From Paragorgia papillata (lineage: Eukaryota; Cnidaria; Anthozoa; Scleralcyonacea; Coralliidae), in NCBI GenBank assembly GCA_035771165.1, contig JAWNZC010000025.1, positions 2,776,001 to 2,840,000 of the forward strand: a DNA stretch of 64,000 nt, given 5' to 3'. A model generated the notes under the pieces. That model was not told the origin of the DNA, made no database searches, and saw only the letters and a list, made by a program, of their open reading frames with translations. Below, piece after piece: positions 52,500 through 64,000 of this stretch. Position 1 is the first letter of the stretch. Each line of letters starts with the position of its first letter. A program made the position numbers and the translations under genes.

Positions 52500-64000
<11,501 letters not shown>

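Overview
This is an animal nuclear genome fragment. It is intron-rich and AT-leaning, with canonical GT-AG introns and five conserved or well-formed protein-coding genes plus one promoter fragment of a duplicate gene. The gene repertoire is ubiquitous, so it does not fix the species. The repeats do hint at one: dispersed elements carrying motifs such as gagtaaaattgtctgg, gaggtgtccgcttaag and ggccatattggtg, 5S-rRNA-derived SINEs, and very dense foldback elements. From memory these resemble repeats of anthozoan cnidarians (sea anemone, coral or octocoral). I treat that as a moderate-confidence inference.

Layout: (1) 3967-7033, minus strand, a 4-exon gene for a 127-residue SnoaL-like/DUF4440 (NTF2-fold) protein. 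A second copy of its first exon and TATA promoter lies at 779-890, the edge of a tandem paralogue that runs off the left end. (2) 8710-14180, plus strand, PSMB4, the proteasome beta-4 subunit, 8 exons. (3) 16775-27218, plus strand, VPS4, the ESCRT-III disassembly ATPase, 14 exons, 441 residues. (4) 29148-35649, minus strand, a 5-exon gene for a 216-residue four-pass membrane protein that I do not recognise; it is convergent with VPS4. (5) 38343-51057, plus strand, TRIP13/PCH2, the HORMA-remodelling AAA+ ATPase, 17 exons including an 18-nt microexon, 426 residues. (6) 52500 to the right edge, plus strand, MBTPS1 (site-1 protease), 16 exons seen. The catalytic Asp/His/Asn/Ser are all present and the gene continues off the window. 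Every exon junction keeps the reading frame. The genes are ordinary housekeeping or cell-biology genes and do not form a shared pathway or operon, although PSMB4, VPS4 and TRIP13 all serve protein turnover or remodelling.

The rest, more than four fifths of the window, is introns and spacers packed with mobile-element debris. It includes foldback/MITE families with TTAA, TA, TAA, 8-bp and 9-bp target duplications, LINE 3' ends, 5S- and tRNA-derived SINE-like pieces, a RecQ-like helicase remnant, minisatellites and microsatellites. Several insertions sit within about 10-25 nt of splice sites. No prokaryotic feature, CRISPR array, operon or complete autonomous transposon was found. The most interesting items are the orphan four-pass protein, the TRIP13 microexon, the duplicated DUF4440 promoter, the splice-site-proximal transposons, the paired 5S SINEs, and one minisatellite motif shared by introns of two different genes.
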